The notes under the pieces: model-generated
The model's input: the letters and a program-made list of their open reading frames with translations, nothing else
Database searches by the model: none
Told to the model about the DNA's origin: nothing
Translations under genes and position numbers: made by a program
Assembly (NCBI GenBank): GCA_964020085.1
Contig: OZ026605.1
Location: 7,360,528-7,424,527 of the forward strand
DNA length: 64,000 nucleotides
Reading direction: 5' to 3'
Source: Micromussa lordhowensis
Taxonomy: Eukaryota > Cnidaria > Anthozoa > Scleractinia > Lobophylliidae
Shown: piece by piece, positions 34,545 through 46,242 of the stretch
Numbering within the stretch: the stretch's first letter is position 1
Layout of the letters: each line of letters starts with the position of its first letter

Positions 34545-35010
34545 CATGATACGACACGATACGATAACTTTATTTATGCCCCGTATTTCCATCACCCTAT
34601 TTATGATAATCAACTAGCTACCTATCTTCCTAACTACAATCAAAGAATAAAAGTTCCAAAAAAACGTTTGCTTTTCATGGAGGCCGTGTAGAAAAAATTA
34701 CTTAAAACTGCGGCGACTTAGTTTAGTCTTGAACTCGGTTAAGTTGTTCCACAACTGAGCCCTTCTGTACGAAAAACTTCCCTTCATAATCAGTGTGAGG
34801 TTGTGGAAATACTTGTTTGTTTTCAGTATTCCTTAAACGATAAGCACTCACATTGTCGCGATAGACAAATCTTGATCGTAGATCACCTGCATGGTATGGT
34901 ATAGGTAATCTGGCGTAGGTATTTGCCGATAGACAGGGTTAGGTTTTTGAGGGTCAAATATCGTATCATTTTTGCCCCTGTTGGCGTTGTGTTCCCGATG
35001 AGATCCTTAG
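34545..35010 (-). mobile_element. LINE 3'-end fragment
   Basis: Minus-strand remnant of a reverse-transcriptase C-terminus. It shows VYRDNVSAYRLRN, then after a frameshift RAQLWNNL, followed by AATAAAGTTATCGTA and a short (ATCGT)-type tail at 34545-34570. This is the usual end of a CR1/L2-like element, different from the family at 19523. Confidence 0.65.
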
Positions 35011-35430
35011 ATAGGGCACCTATACTGAATCAGCCAAAACTGGAATACGTAACTGTCAAGCTAATTATAAACTGACGGAAATCAAATGATCTGTTAAAAC
35101 TGAACCATCCGAAATAAAGTTGACCCGATCACGCTATTCTTCCCTTAAATAGAGCCCACCGGGATGCTGTTTACTTTATTTTGCGAAATGAGTTGTGGAC
35201 TATTTTTCAATCATGAGTTTTCTTCTCGGCTGTTCGTGGGCTTTATAGGGCCCTAGTCAGCCACAACTTTGTTTTTTTTTTTTACGTGGAAGAGTTTGGC
35301 TATTATGTTTTATTCGGATCATAAGAAAACGAAGGAAATCACTGTGAAACTACTAACGATAATTAAACATACTTTCAGGAACACAACTTACAGTAAAGCA
35401 ATTAATAGACCAGGTTCATAAATGGCTGCC

Positions 35431-35590
35431 AATAGACCAATTTCGATATATTAAAATTCAGCCTAAGACAATAGACCTCAGCACGAGGCTCTGGGGAATA
35501 AATACAGAGTTTGTGGGGTTTATTCCCACGAGCCTCGTGCTGAGGTCTATTGTTTTAGGCTGAATTTTAATATATCGAAATTGGCCTATT
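35431..35590. mobile_element. 160-bp hairpin MITE, copy B, at the duplication breakpoint
   Basis: Near-perfect inverted arms of about 70 bases: AATAGACCAATTTCGATATA to GGAATAAA on the left, TTTATTCC to TATATCGAAATTGGCCTATT on the right, with a loop TACAGAGTTTGTGGGG. The duplicated unit begins at 35532 inside the right arm, and only this part of the arm recurs at 44317. Confidence 0.88.
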
Positions 35591-36768
35591 TAAAATTATT
35601 TTGCATGCATTTAATTTAGCCCAACCAACCTCGTTCGAGAGTAAAATTCTTTTGAATTATCAATAATTTTTAATTGCAGGATTTTTTTTAGTTATTTTAG
35701 CCCCTACAAAATTACCTTTAAATTGAACTAAACCTGATAATAGCAGTGTGCTAAGATAGTAATAAGGATGGTCAAGGTGGCAAAGATTAAGATGGAATTC
35801 AAACGACGAACTTGAAAAATTTAAGCCGCCGTGAATGCGGTTTTCAACCGACGGAGTTTCCGCGACTTAATTCCCTTGGCCCGTCGTAATCGTATCCGTC
35901 GATCGATCCGCTCAGGAAGAATTTAACGCTTTACCAGGGTAATATACTATTAAAAGGACTGCTTTTACGCTTTAAATTGCACAAACAAATGCGTATGTTA
36001 TTGCGGGCAAACCCAACTACTTGGCTTTATGGCGACACGAAAACGCCCATTCAAGGTCTTTCAAGAAATTAGAAAAAGCTGTTCTCCATTTTCTGGAATT
36101 CGTGCAATTTGTGCCAAAGCGTGCTACAGGTTAAATATATACTGAGGTTTTTTTTTTTTTTAAATTTAAAAAAATGGATTAACATTGAAAATTGACCCCT
36201 CTTGAGAATTTGAAATTTGACTAGACGTTATATATTTTTATGTGGATTATACCAGGTGGTTTTGAAGTACTCACATTCTTCTAAACTAGTGTGTCTGGTC
36301 GTTAATATATAAGTACATCACGTCTTTTGCATTCCGTTTGAGCTTCAATCATGACTTGTTCACCGTCCCCAAATTACTGATAAATCGAATGCAACAATAG
36401 CCAAATGCCGATAACGGATAACGGTTTTTTTTCCTTCGCGCAAGATTATCTCTTTAATTCAGGTCAAGGAGGAGCTGTCTTTGGTAAAATTAACTCCTGG
36501 TAACGCTGAAAAATGTAGAAACCGCAGAAACACACGCAGTCGACAACTGTAGAGTTTATATTCTCAGAATTCTTTAGGCACGGATTCCAATCAGAATTGC
36601 AAGTTTGTTTTGATTAAAAAATCTAAATCTCCCCTCTCAATGAAATAAGATAGCCGTTATTTGAAGCTTTACTTTGACTGGAAAAAATGTGCGAAAAAGT
36701 GTTAGTAAACCGTCGTCTGTGACCGCTGTTTATTTTATAAATAAAAATTTGACTTTCGTTTGGAACTT

Positions 36769-37056
36769 ATGACAAATTCCGGCAAAGGATGTAAAAAAAA
36801 CTCGCTGAGGTCAACTATTCATCAGTCTAAAGAAACGGCAAAATCTGCTCGTCAAATTAGGCTGGAAGTATGTAAACAACGTTTACAATTTAAAAACCAC
36901 AGAAAATTGACGAGTCTCCCGCTACGAGATGCTAGCATATCCGTCGAAAATGAAACTGAATTTCCGAAAAGGGTTAGCGAACACTTTCATCTTTGGCGAA
37001 TTCAGGACTCAATTCTTCTCTCGGACTTTAACCTCTTGACATGCCTGCACGTTTAA
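36769..37056 (+). other. small open frame upstream of the secreted-protein gene
   Basis: 95 codons from ATG, rich in Lys, Arg and Ser, no signal peptide and no family resemblance; an A/T-rich TATTTTATAAATAAA lies just before it. It is duplicated at 45554-45841. Probably chance, kept only as a note. Confidence 0.15.
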
Positions 37057-37332
37057 TATGCTTTCCACAGCCTTCTAAAACAGAAGACGAGAACGGAATC
37101 GAATCACGAGAAGGAGACGTTTAACGAGTGCAAATGTTGCTTCACTTTAAAAATGTTTTGTCGGATACAAATTTTGTAAATATTCAAGAAGGAAACATTT
37201 CTTGGCAAGAATTCGGAAAAAGCGATTGACATGGGATAAACAGATATTTAATATCGTTTAGAGGTCTGACAATGTCATCATACAGAATTGACACAATTGA
37301 CCTGGGCCGGTTCAGAATGCTACATCACCATG

Positions 37333-37340
37333 TATAAATA
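37333..37340 (+). promoter_or_regulatory. TATA box, copy 1
   Basis: TATAAATA lies 118 bases before the start codon at 37458, leaving room for a start site near 37365 and a leader of about 90 bases. No other TATA-like site is as close to the start. Confidence 0.55.
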
Positions 37341-37457
37341 TCTAAACTCCAGATCGACAGCAAACTGTTTCACTGCGGAGCCAGATCGTGAGCAGCTGGC
37401 TTGAAATTTCTTCAACTCTCCGCAGTCGTCGACAATTCGCTTTTACCACTTCTCAAG

Positions 37458-40400
37458 ATGGAGCTCTGGAGAACAATGGTCGCTGCCTTTTTTGCATTGC
37501 TCGTGTTTTCATCCGTGGAATCAAAGAAAAATAAGAAGAGAGACTCGCTACATAACCTGTGTAATAATGCTAATAATACTCGAAGCACGAAAAAGAACAT
37601 CTTGGAACTCCAAGCATTTTTCGACCTTAGCAAGGTACCGGACTTCCTACAGACAGTGACAAAGAGTGTTAGCCGTAGCACAGAACATCACCGGCTTTAA
37701 TCCATCACGCCGTATCTCAATGGTTTCATGAAGGTTAGGTTGTTAAACAGATATATATTTTCCTTTTTTGCAGGCATTTGCATGTCTGAAAGTTGAAACT
37801 TGCAGGCGTGTTCCTGTATGTTTTGTTGAAGATACACCCGACCTTGGACACGAAAGTCTGAGCGATTGTACACTGTGGAATCTGCTCCTTCTAGGACTAC
37901 AGGTAAAGCGTGAATTAACAACGAAAAAATGCACATTTTTTTCTTTCCCTGGCTTGTGCCTCGGCTTACAAAGCTGTATACAAAAAAGTACGGGAATAAA
38001 ATCAAGATCGATCGCGTGCCACGCGTCATGTACAGTAGTAAAGATTGCCTCGATTTACTTTATCAATGTAAACGTATGTTGAATGTTCTTCGCTTTCAAC
38101 TCTTAAGTGCAAGGCTAGCCATCTCTTGTTTTATCCACTCGCCTGAAGAAGGCAATGGTAGTCAAAATGGTTCATTGCTACCTAGAGCAAGCTTGTGCTT
38201 GTATAACCACAAATCCGCTTATTTACTTAAGTTAAGATTGTTCGCGAAACGAAAGTCATAAAAAAATCTAATGCTCTGACCCTTTGAAAGTTACATTCTA
38301 GAACATTTACTCTTAGTAGTACATGCTAAATAAGGAGTATGGTTTTTTGGTATATGGAGAGACCAAGAAACACAAACTATTTTAAAACTGTACAAACTAA
38401 CACAGTGGTTTGGCTAAAACGTTTTAAACAAGAAGGCCTGAATGTGATACTACTTGTGTATTTTTCACTACCCCTTAGGGTAAAATTTCTGATGTCTTCC
38501 CTGCGGACAGAAAAAAAAAAACTATTTCAAAAGACTGCGCCTAATTTGAATAAAATACCCAAGCCCATTTTGTTTTTTTTTCCTTTCACGATTAAGCATT
38601 AGAACGACTCAAGAACGAAATTCTCATCAAATTTCCAATTTGAAAAATTTGAGCATTCCTTCGTTCTTGACACGCTGACCTGCACAAGCTGTTTAGCATT
38701 CCTCTTCTTGCTTAATTGGCGTCCAAATTTAGTTCAATAATGGAGAAGTGCTTCAGCTCTTCTAACCTATTGAGCAAAGCACTTCGGTGAAAGTGATTTT
38801 TTCGTCGACTAAGAACGCCCGCCTGAGAACTTAATCAACTCGTGCATTGTGTTGACAGATCGATAAATAGCTGTCTTGATGAGGCCTTGTCGAGGGCAAT
38901 TGTCTTCTCTAATTGCGTCTTTTAGAAGTCTCTGCCTCTAATTGCATCCACCGCTGTTGTATCGGTTGTCCCTGAAATAATATTTCTTGGAAATCGGCTC
39001 GGGTCTGACCTTGGGTAGAGCAGACATTTCTTAAACCAGCGAGTTTCTGTTTGTTGGAAGGTTGTTTTATCTGTGAATTGGTTAATGACAGCTGTTAAAG
39101 TCCGTCACAGTGTCGTTATTAAAACAGTATCAAGTTAGCCATCTAAAATTTTGACAGCAGCAAGTATCATAGCTGGATCAGATAGCGAGGAAAAAAAACA
39201 AACAAACAAAAAAAACCGCACGGAAAAAAAAACAAAGAAATCCCTTTGATAAACCGATTTTACATTCAGTGAAAAAAAATAAAACGCTTGGAATGAATTT
39301 ACTAAAGTGGCTAATATTTCATATTAAGGATTACTGGTTCAGTAGCAATCGTACTTGAAAGAAAGCTGGCTTAATATATCATTTGAATGATAATATTACC
39401 CTTCCCTTTGACATCCGATAACGAATTGGCCTCTTTTGCCACCCCTGAGTTTTGGCAGGAAACTTGGTGTTGTTTTCGAGTACTTTTGTGCTCTAAATTG
39501 GAGGTTGGCATCAAACTGCTTTCCACTATTTTTAAAGCGCCACCGCACTTCGTGAGAAAAATTTGAAAAAGCAGCATTCTGTCTCATTAAAACAGAGCTT
39601 TTCGAAAACGCTCTCCAATCCCTAGGAATTTGAAAACGCCGTTTTTGCGTTTTAAGTCTGGAGGGAAAAACGGTGTTCGATTCCCCTGCCCGTGATTCGT
39701 GATCGAATGAATCTAATAAAGCTAATCTGAAATAAACCCGGGACTTGATACTGTTTTTTAGCCTTGCTTTTTGTAGTTCGCCTAGACACGGAGCCACAAT
39801 TCACAGTTCCTTCTGTTTCGTTTCAAGAGTTTCCCAACGAGGTCTTTAATATATATGACCAATTGACAGAAGCTAGAAGCTAAAATCTCCACACAAAGCT
39901 TTCATCGATCTTTTCGGCTTCCTAAACTGAAAGGCTCTTCGCGAAGAAACGAGACATAAAGGATTTTTCGGATGGATCATAATTAATTAAGATTAATTAA
40001 TGGTGTCGTAATAAGATTTACTGCAAATACCTTTATTTAATTTAAGCTGCTTCCTCAAAAAATGTCTCTACCATAACTGGTCCTTTATCAACCCAGACAT
40101 TCCTACAATAGAGTTAATGCTAAGTACGTTTGAGTTCAACTATTTCCGGTAATTAGTGGGCCTCTTTCATGAAACTCAAAAGAAGTGCGCTCTCACCATA
40201 CCACGAATACTCAAAGAAATACCAAAAAGTTGTTTTCGTTTCACTGTTTTTTTCTTATGTAATCGTTGAGTGATCTTTTTCGGCGAAAATAACCGAGGAT
40301 TTATCAGGCAATGCAACACGTTATAAGAGGCAACCTTGTGACTGAATGCATTTATGAGAAGCTTTTTGGCCTCCTGTATTTTATCCAGCCTTAATTGTTC

Positions 40401-43400
40401 AGTTCGCCGGCCAGAAGCATGCTACCCATCTTACGTTCTAATTCACTTCGTTCAACCGAACGTAAATTATTTTGCACTTTAAACTCCCTGTAAAAGCAGA
40501 AAACAAGAATACGACAGGTTGTAGGATGGATGCTCTAGTCAAACGGTGAAAGCGACTCGAACCACTTGCGAGAGAGAAAGAGTGTTCTGTGCAATACTGG
40601 ATATAAAGCATACAGACATAAAGAAGGATTAGCAAGGGACACGCCGTAGGGGTGTATATTCAAGAGGTGACAAAAGATAATTAAAGGCTCCAAATACCTT
40701 CCGTACCAAGAGAAAATACATAAGTAGTCGGGTCAACAACAACAACAAACTTCATTGATTGACAGAAATGTGTACTGAGAATTCGATAATTTGATAGTGT
40801 ACTGCCAGACGGTGTTATCTTACAAGAGATGAGTGCTAAGAATTTGTACTTTTTTACTATCCTTGAATATTGAATCCTCTACCACACAAAGATAACTAAA
40901 GGTGAAATCAAGTTTACGTCAAAAGGATTGGACAACATAGAGGCACAGTTTACAATTCCTTGTAACTTTTATAATTCAGAATGTGATATTTATAAGGATG
41001 GATTTCTGCAAATAAACAAAATATTCTAAATAATTGTATAAGTGCACATTAATTTGAGCTGTCATTGGACATTCACCGATATCACGCCTACCTTTTTGCT
41101 GTCGAGACAGTTCCTATCTCTATCAAGATCGATCATAGCCTCTTGAACAATTCGCTCTTTTTCAAAAGATAATAAAGAACCCGTTTTCGTTCTTCGTTTG
41201 GGGTGTGTCGGGTGTTCCCTCGCCTTTGCTGGGAACTGTTCTTTCGGTTACATCCGGGTTTCACTCTTTTTGTGTAGAGACGATGAGAAAATAAACGCTG
41301 ACGCCGCAAGCGCGGCCAAATCATCTCCAACTCGGTCGTTACATATCTTCGCTGTTTACAATACTCAGCAAACCAAGCTCAGCCGCTACTGCGCTCGCCT
41401 TACATATAAAATATATCCAGCTTTATTGATCAGAGACCATAATGTTCATTAATTACCTCCTCAATAACTCTCTTGTCATAAGACTGAGAAAATTACTTCA
41501 TTGCGATTGGCTGAGAGCAAGCAAAATTTAGTTTAAGCTGCAGTGCAATCCTCCTTAGAAAAAAGAACATGGCGACTGGTGCATCTACTCATAATTATTC
41601 TCACACGAAAACTTTAACAACGCTTATAAAAAGGTACAGAACATCTTCAAATTTAGTATACACCATGTCGTTAGCACAGGGATGGGACAAATATTCAGAC
41701 AAAAATATGGCTTTTTTGTTCTTTATGTAAGGCTCGCATGGTATTGTGGTAAAATGTGGAGCCGCCATCTTTTTTCCGGGGATTGCAAATTTAAGGACCG
41801 ATTTATTACACGATACGACTTTGTCGCATACGACAAGCTCACGACAGGCCTGCGACATGACTTATGACCATTAACATGCGCACGACATTTTCGCTTACAA
41901 AATTAAATATGCAAAAGTTTGCACCGAGATTTTCGGAGCGAGACTTCCAACAAACGGTAAACAAATATTTTAGCTGTCTTGCGTTTTCAAGTGAAAAAAC
42001 TTTCCAACGAGATGTTTGTCGCTTTAATCCGTTCCGTGCTTTTCAAAGAAAGGGCTCGCGCGCGTTCGTAATTTTCCCAGTTCGGTCTAATCAATGACAA
42101 ATCGTATTAAAGATCGAGGAATTAGGGATTTAGAATATTTGAACTCGCCTCCTTAAGATATCGAGCAATTTTGAAACAATTTAAGATGGCTCACAACCGT
42201 TCCCTGCATGTTGTTTCTACTTTGATAGATTAATACTACCACCCTTTTTTTAAGTTGACACTTCAGTTATGGCATCAAAACAAATGCCCAAACATTTCAT
42301 TAATTAACTTAGTACTGACTTAGCTTGGTCTAATTGGATTTGCCTCCACTTTTATCGCAGACAAATCGCCGGATAGAGCCTGTGGTGGAAAATCCTATGG
42401 TAAGTTCTCATTTATTAATTATGCCACGAAATATCAGGCAACGTTTTACGTTCATTTTTTGCTTTTGAGCTAAAGAACGACATTAATCGGGGCAAATTAA
42501 TTCTTTGGGACAGTTTAGTCATGCCATACTTTTTCAATATTTATAGCAGACATTTTAGTAAATGATATGCAGTGTCCACAGAATGAGGCTAACCTTGTAC
42601 GAAAAAAACATATGAACTTTTCTTTGGGACCAAAACAAATTATCCGCTGTAAGAGAGTGTGGGTTGCGCTATAACTGAAATATTTTCCTCTTAGGGTCCC
42701 ACTTTTCTATCTTAAATAAACGGCTTACACCGATCCTGGACTTTATGTCCCATTAATCAGAGGTACGTTTGACATTAAAACTGATTGACGAAACCGTTCT
42801 TCCGATATACACTTGGGGCATTTAGATCTTGATCATAAATCAAATCAGTCCCATTTGTAAGAACTAGTGAGAAAGACTAACTGGATCTATCAAGTGAAAA
42901 TTTGGACTGATGTTGTAGTTCTCGCCATCTCGTTCCCAGACCGTCACACTAAAACGAAAACCGAGACGGCTTGGGTACACGTTTTATAGTGGCGTTCCGT
43001 GAGAAATGTGGATTGTTGACCCTGAATTTCAGGCAATTTCCATTGGGCTTCATACGGTTATTAATATATTTTTTTCTTTAACAGAGTGCTCGATACCATG
43101 GCAAGTCTCGCATGGACTATTCCTGGGACGAGGCAGTCAGTAACCTGTGTCATGGAGCCAGCGTGTATCGCTTTGTAAGTCTAGGAAGCGACCTAGGAAA
43201 CCCCAGCAACAATGCTAGTAAGTGTATAATTGTCGTATCAGTTACTTTCATTTTGTCCTCATGACCAGATCGGAGATGCTCGACGGAAAATTTGAATTAA
43301 ATCCCCAAAGGACCAATCTGGGCGTGGCTCGAGATTTATTTCACCCCTAAAAGATATCACTTAAAACGGAATAGGCTTCCGCTGTTCAGGAAAGGAGCGC

Positions 43401-44056
43401 GTGCTAGTACATGTAGCTAGGTGCGGAAAAGGTCTCTGAGGATTTTGTTTGACCCAAACAGCAAGGAATATGCGACTAATGCTGAGCTTGAGCGTGACTT
43501 GCGTGACAGTGACCGTGACGTTTATGGGCGTACCATCGAGGAACAGGAGCGTGACCGTGATAGTACTGTTATCGTGGCGGTGACCGTTGCTCTAACGTGA
43601 TAGTGACCGTGACGGTAACCGTGACCGTGACCGTGACCGCGGCATTTACCGTGATCATAACCGTGAACATAACTACCATTAATTCAGTTGCCAGTCAGTG
43701 TAAATACCACGCTGTTTAGTCACCTTATACTTCTCTGTTGTTTGTCTTCAGCTTCCCGAAATTCCACTGGTACATTGCCGACTACAGCTCCAACTAACGC
43801 TCGGCATAGAAAAAGACAAGGCGGACCCTTAAACAGGTTTATAAGGCGGTTAAGAAAATTAAACAAACACAGCTCCAGCAGCAATTCTACTTGTGAAGAG
43901 CTCAAAGGATGCCAACGGATTTGCGTAGGGCAGAACGAGAAGTTGACAAACGTGTCGGATTGCAGTACGTTCAAGATCCACTGCAATTCAATAAAGCTCG
44001 TCAGAAAGTCGGCAAAGAGTAAAAGTCAAAAGGGGAAGAATAAAAAGCCAAAATAA
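37458..44056 (+). CDS. secreted cysteine-rich basic proprotein, copy 1
   Basis: I do not recognise the family. Exons 37458-37634, 37774-37902, 42361-42399, 43085-43217 and 43752-44056 have GT-AG borders and matching phases (0, 0, 0, 1) and give 260 residues. Residues 1-22 form a signal peptide (MELWRTMVAAFFALLVFSS). A KKNKKR cluster follows at 23-28. Eleven cysteines are distributed 1, 4, 0, 1 and 5 over the exons. RHRKR at 177-181 is a furin-type site that would release a 79-residue C-terminal piece starting QGG. That piece is basic, holds five cysteines (STCEELKGCQRIC, SDCS, IHC) and ends in a Lys-rich tail suited to heparin or matrix binding. Several N-glycosylation sequons (NST, NVS). The 39-base exon 3 and donor AAG|GTACCG of exon 1 are the weaker parts of the model. 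A growth-factor or peptide precursor role is an inference. Confidence 0.72.
43490..43670 (+). repeat. GTGACC minisatellite, copy 1
   Basis: Degenerate hexamer array (GTGACC, GTGACG, GTGATA and similar), clean at 43618-43640 as GTGACCGTGACCGTGACC. It ends about 80 bases before the acceptor of the last exon of the secreted-protein gene. Confidence 0.8.
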
Positions 44057-46117
44057 GATCAGACAAGTAAACGAAGGATTTGGCATAGAATGTCTACCTG
44101 GATCATAAGGACATACTGAAATCTTAAAGATTCTCCAAGAGTGTACGAAAACTTAAGGTGTAAGATGATCATAGAACTCTCTGCGGACAAAGTGCGCAGA
44201 AGTTCAGCGAACCTAGAAGTCGGGCAATTAAGATAAAGATAACAAAGAGAATCTTGTTGTATGGCGACAAGTTTTTTAGATTAATTTAGTCAGGTTCCTC
44301 AATTTGTTTCCTGGTCGCCTCGTGCTGAGGTCTATTGTTTTAGGCTGAATTTTAATATATCGAAATTGGCCTATTTAAAATTATTTTGCATGCATTTAAT
44401 TTAGCCCAACCAACCTCGTTCGAGAGTAAAATTCTTTTGAATTATCAATAATTTTTAATTGCAGGATTTTTTTTAGTTATTTTAGCCCCTACAAAATTAC
44501 CTTTAAATTGAACTAAACCTGATAATAGCAGTGTGCTAAGATAGTAATAAGGATGGTCAAGGTGGCAAAGATTAAGATGGAATTCAAACGACGAACTTGA
44601 AAAATTTAAGCCGCCGTGAATGCGGTTTTCAACCGACGGAGTTTCCGCGACTTAATTCCCTTGGCCCGTCGTAATCGTATCCGTCGATCGATCCGCTCAG
44701 GAAGAATTTAACGCTTTACCAGGGTAATATACTATTAAAAGGACTGCTTTTACGCTTTAAATTGCACAAACAAATGCGTATGTTATTGCGGGCAAACCCA
44801 ACTACTTGGCTTTATGGCGACACGAAAACGCCCATTCAAGGTCTTTCAAGAAATTAGAAAAAGCTGTTCTCCATTTTCTGGAATTCGTGCAATTTGTGCC
44901 AAAGCGTGCTACAGGTTAAATATATACTGAGGTTTTTTTTTTTTTTAAATTTAAAAAAATGGATTAACATTGAAAATTGACCCCTCTTGAGAATTTGAAA
45001 TTTGACTAGACGTTATATATTTTTATGTGGATTATACCAGGTGGTTTTGAAGTACTCACATTCTTCTAAACTAGTGTGTCTGGTCGTTAATATATAAGTA
45101 CATCACGTCTTTTGCATTCCGTTTGAGCTTCAATCATGACTTGTTCACCGTCCCCAAATTACTGATAAATCGAATGCAACAATAGCCAAATGCCGATAAC
45201 GGATAACGGTTTTTTTTCCTTCGCGCAAGATTATCTCTTTAATTCAGGTCAAGGAGGAGCTGTCTTTGGTAAAATTAACTCCTGGTAACGCTGAAAAATG
45301 TAGAAACCGCAGAAACACACGCAGTCGACAACTGTAGAGTTTATATTCTCAGAATTCTTTAGGCACGGATTCCAATCAGAATTGCAAGTTTGTTTTGATT
45401 AAAAAATCTAAATCTCCCCTCTCAATGAAATAAGATAGCCGTTATTTGAAGCTTTACTTTGACTGGAAAAAATGTGCGAAAAAGTGTTAGTAAACCGTCG
45501 TCTGTGACCGCTGTTTATTTTATAAATAAAAATTTGACTTTCGTTTGGAACTTATGACAAATTCCGGCAAAGGATGTAAAAAAAACTCGCTGAGGTCAAC
45601 TATTCATCAGTCTAAAGAAACGGCAAAATCTGCTCGTCAAATTAGGCTGGAAGTATGTAAACAACGTTTACAATTTAAAAACCACAGAAAATTGACGAGT
45701 CTCCCGCTACGAGATGCTAGCATATCCGTCGAAAATGAAACTGAATTTCCGAAAAGGGTTAGCGAACACTTTCATCTTTGGCGAATTCAGGACTCAATTC
45801 TTCTCTCGGACTTTAACCTCTTGACATGCCTGCACGTTTAATATGCTTTCCACAGCCTTCTAAAACAGAAGACGAGAACGGAATCGAATCACGAGAAGGA
45901 GACGTTTAACGAGTGCAAATGTTGCTTCACTTTAAAAATGTTTTGTCGGATACAAATTTTGTAAATATTCAAGAAGGAAACATTTCTTGGCAAGAATTCG
46001 GAAAAAGCGATTGACATGGGATAAACAGATATTTAATATCGTTTAGAGGTCTGACAATGTCATCATACAGAATTGACACAATTGACCTGGGCCGGTTCAG
46101 AATGCTACATCACCATG

Positions 46118-46125
46118 TATAAATA
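46118..46125 (+). promoter_or_regulatory. TATA box, copy 2
   Basis: TATAAATA in the duplicated promoter, 118 bases before the second copy's start codon. The whole upstream region of copy 1 back to the hairpin is included in the duplication. Confidence 0.55.
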
Positions 46126-46242
46126 TCTAAACTCCAGATCGACAGCAAACTGTTTCACTGCGGAGCCAGATCGTGAGCAGCTGGCTTGAAATTTCTTCAA
46201 CTCTCCGCAGTCGTCGACAATTCGCTTTTACCACTTCTCAAG

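Larger units (their letters stand above)
35532..44316 (+). repeat. 8785-bp tandem duplication, copy 1
   Basis: Every open frame on both strands between here and 44316 recurs at an offset of exactly 8785 with identical translation, and the non-coding stretches I compared are identical too. Boundaries: 35531 is A but 44316 is C, while 44317 and 53102 are both G and then differ, so the junction has one base of ambiguity. Copies are head to tail with no spacer. Confidence 0.93.

Noticed and set aside
36769..37056. 95-codon frame repeated at 45554-45841 as evidence for a conserved small gene
   Set aside because: Its conservation between copies is uninformative because the whole 8785 bp unit is identical.
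37412..38261. Antisense and out-of-frame open frames over the first two exons of the secreted-protein gene
   Set aside because: Shadows of a better-supported gene model, or readthrough into intron sequence.
43490..43670. CRISPR-like array of short repeats
   Set aside because: It is a degenerate hexamer minisatellite with no spacers, in an animal intron.
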